Assembly (NCBI RefSeq): GCF_021033825.1
Contig: NZ_JAIFXZ010000007.1
Span: 21,756 to 85,755 of the forward strand
DNA from: Dietzia aurantiaca
GTDB lineage: Bacteria; Actinomycetota; Actinomycetes; Mycobacteriales; Mycobacteriaceae
Reading direction: 5' to 3'
Length of the DNA: 64,000 nucleotides
In this document: piece by piece, positions 62,273 to 64,000 of the stretch
How the letters are laid out: the number at the start of each line of letters is the position of its first letter
Numbering within the stretch: the stretch's first letter is position 1
Position numbers and translations under genes: made by a program
The notes under the pieces: model-generated
The model's database searches: none
Seen by the model: the letters and a program-made list of their open reading frames with translations, nothing else
What the model was told of the DNA's origin: nothing

Positions 62273-64000
62273 ATGAACCGCTCCTCTTCCATCCGTGCGT
62301 AGGTCTCCAGCAGTTCCAGCGCGTGGGACCCCGCCTCACCCTCGGCCCGCAGGCCCGTCCGCATGCTCTCCAGCATCTCGCGTCCGTGCGGGAACGGCGG
62401 GAGAAGCGGGATATCCGGATCGGTGACGGCATCGATCACCGTGGGCCGGTCCGCCGAGAACGCCGCCTCCAGCGCCGGCGCCAGGTCCTCGGCCATCTCC
62501 ACCCGTACCCCGCGCAGCCCGAGCAGTTCGGCATAACCGGCCATGTCGAAACCGGGCACCTCCTGGGACCGCGCGAACCGGGGCTGGGCCTCGGACTCGC
62601 GCTGCTCCCAGCTCACCTCCGCCAGATCGCGGTTACTCAGCACCACCACGACCATCACCGGGTCCTCCCACCCGGGCCAGGACTCGGCCACCGTGATGAG
62701 CTCGTTGATCCCCAGCATCTGCATGGCGCCGTCACCTGCCAGCAGCGCCACGGGCCGGCCCGGAGCCCCGGCCTTGGCGGCCAGCGCGTAGGGCACCCCG
62801 CAACCCATCGACGCCAGCGTGCTGGACAGGTGCGCGGGCACCGAGGTGGGCAGGTCCATCTGCCGCGCGTAGTGATAGACGGAGCTGCCCACGTCCACCG
62901 ACAGGCGGGCATCGTGCGGCAGGCACTCGGCCAGCCGCCGCGCCACCAGTTCGGGGTTCAACCCTCGCGCTGCCACCTCGGCGCGCTGGCGCGAGATCTC
63001 CCGCCACTGCCCCACCCACGTCACGACATCCGAACGCCAGGTGGAGCGATCCCGACTCGCGACCCGTTCGGTCAGCGCCCGCAGCGCATGCGCCGCCTCT
63101 CCGACCATCCCCACCTCGACCGGATAACGGTTGGCCAGATTCGCCGGATCCAGATCGATCTGCACCGCCCGCGCCTGACCCGGGCGCGGATAGAACTCGG
63201 TCCACGGATCGTTCGAACCGACGATCAGCAGGGTGTCGCAGTTCTGGAGGATCCGCGCACTCGCCGTCGTCCCCAGATGCCCCATGGTGCCGCCCACCAG
63301 CGGCGACGATTCGTCGACGTAGGGTTTGCCGAGCAGGCTCATCGTCACGCCCGCGTCCAGGCGCTCGGCCAGCTCCATGAGTTCGTCGCGCGCCCCGGCC
63401 ACCCCGCGCCCGGCCAGGATCGCGATCCGCTCCCCCGCGTCCAGGACTTCTACGGCGCGGGCCACGTCGTCGTCGCGTGGGGTCACCACGCCGTGCGTCC
63501 ACTCGGGCGCGGTCACCACCACGCCGTGCTCCTGGTCGAGCTCGTCGCCGAGCTCCGGCGCCGGCAGGTTCTGCACGTCGTGGGGAAGGACCACCACCAC
63601 GGGCGTGCGGTAGGTCAGCGCGGCGCGGAACGCACGGTCGAGGACCATCGGCACCTGCTCGGCCGACGCCACGGTCTGCATGTACGGCCCGGCGACGTCC
63701 GCGAACACGGCGGCCAGGTCGATCTCCTGCTGGTATCCGGAGCCGAGCACGCTCGTGTGCTGCTGCGCGACCAGCGCTACCACGGGGACGCTGTCGAGTT
63801 TGGCGTCGTAGAGGCCGTTGAGCAGGTGGGCGGCACCCGGCCCCTGGGTGGAGCAGACCACGCCCGCCTGGCCGGAGTACTTGGCGTCGCCCACCGCCAT
63901 GAACGCGGCCGCCTCCTCGTGGCGGGCGCGCATGAAGCGCGGGCCGACGCCGGATCGGCGCAGCGCGCCGAGCAGGGGGTTGTTGCCGTCCCCCGCGTAG
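62269..64000 (-). CDS. poxB: Pyruvate oxidase/dehydrogenase, ThDP-dependent (PoxB type), 5' end beyond window
   Basis: At least 577 codons, continuing past the right edge. The N-terminal ThDP domain shows GDGNNPLLGALRRSG, the RHEEAAAFMAVGDAK catalytic-Glu region and STQGPGAAHLLNGL; the C-terminal ThDP domain has LAGDGAMQMLGINELI with a later NRD, fitting the GDG-N pattern. The C-terminal helix (from ~GLRAEGEAGSHALELLETYA) resembles the membrane-binding end of PoxB/pyruvate:quinone oxidoreductase. It would oxidise pyruvate to acetate and CO2, feeding electrons to menaquinone. Confidence 0.88.
   Translation of the reverse strand, partial: YAGDGNNPLLGALRRSGVGPRFMRARHEEAAAFMAVGDAKYSGQAGVVCSTQGPGAAHLLNGLYDAKLDSVPVVALVAQQHTSVLGSGYQQEIDLAAVFADVAGPYMQTVASAEQVPMVLDRAFRAALTYRTPVVVVLPHDVQNLPAPELGDELDQEHGVVVTAPEWTHGVVTPRDDDVARAVEVLDAGERIAILAGRGVAGARDELMELAERLDAGVTMSLLGKPYVDESSPLVGGTMGHLGTTASARILQNCDTLLIVGSNDPWTEFYPRPGQARAVQIDLDPANLANRYPVEVGMVGEAAHALRALTERVASRDRSTWRSDVVTWVGQWREISRQRAEVAARGLNPELVARRLAECLPHDARLSVDVGSSVYHYARQMDLPTSVPAHLSSTLASMGCGVPYALAAKAGAPGRPVALLAGDGAMQMLGINELITVAESWPGWEDPVMVVVVLSNRDLAEVSWEQRESEAQPRFARSQEVPGFDMAGYAELLGLRGVRVEMAEDLAPALEAAFSADRPTVIDAVTDPDIPLLPPFPHGREMLESMRTGLRAEGEAGSHALELLETYARMEEERFI

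Overview
The window is high-GC actinobacterial DNA, most likely from a mycolic-acid-producing genus of the Mycobacteriales such as Dietzia; the genus is an inference. The main evidence is a minus-strand housekeeping backbone in the same order as in Mycobacterium tuberculosis: TetR regulator, mfd, mazG, lpqU, eno, FtsB/DivIC-like gene, DUF501 gene, ppx2, tRNA-Leu (Rv1019 to Rv1026 order). Supporting signs are a DtxR/IdeR-type iron box, a mycothiol-type DinB-fold protein, many GTG starts and many 4-bp start/stop overlaps.

Region 1 (1-29964) is accessory. After a small lipoprotein gene (minus strand) comes a plus-strand array of about 29 kb: an alpha/beta hydrolase with hydrophobic Gly/Ala-rich helices (914), a SNF2-family helicase (2854), an Eco57I/PglX/DrmMI-like adenine methylase (5801), a 2156-residue DEAD-box/DUF1998 helicase with a Vsr-like nuclease-type C-terminus (10429), a UvrD-type helicase with a RelE/ParE-like N-terminus (16901), a 1464-residue protein I cannot assign (19270), a second DEAH/DUF1998 helicase (23672) and an AT-rich P-loop ATPase gene (28501). 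The six genes from 2854 to 28366 are coupled by overlaps or gaps of 1-7 bp and must be one operon. The SNF2 + methylase + DUF1998-helicase core recalls class 1 DISARM, but the fused helicases, the UvrD gene, the giant unassigned protein and the flanking hydrolase and ATPase do not match textbook DISARM. I read this as a DISARM-related anti-phage system, possibly undescribed. It ends 48 bp from the 3' end of a tRNA gene, a classic island boundary.

Region 2 (30013-34000) is the core block tRNA-Leu(UAA), ppx2, DUF501, FtsB/DivIC-like and eno. Region 3 (34231-43315) is an insertion between eno and lpqU. It holds a broken parDE toxin-antitoxin pair, a self-regulated MerR gene with a membrane partner, a 53-residue small protein, an NADP-dependent oxidoreductase, an iron-box-controlled heterodimeric ABC transporter with asymmetric ATP sites, a DinB-fold protein and an AraC regulator. 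Region 4 (43368-53159) starts with lpqU and continues with a TetR/MpaB-type oxygenase pair sharing a palindromic operator, a SatD-like protein, two CNNM/CorC-type membrane proteins, a GNAT acetyltransferase, a secreted proline-rich protein flanked by 77-bp direct repeats, and a sodium:solute symporter with its small subunit. Region 5 (53482-64000) returns to the core: mazG, mfd, a VKOR-type thiol oxidoreductase, an HdeD-like membrane protein, two small DUF proteins (DUF6440 and DUF4287), a membrane protein, the TetR regulator, tRNA-Gln(UUG), a small membrane protein, and a pyruvate oxidase/dehydrogenase (poxB-type) cut by the window end.
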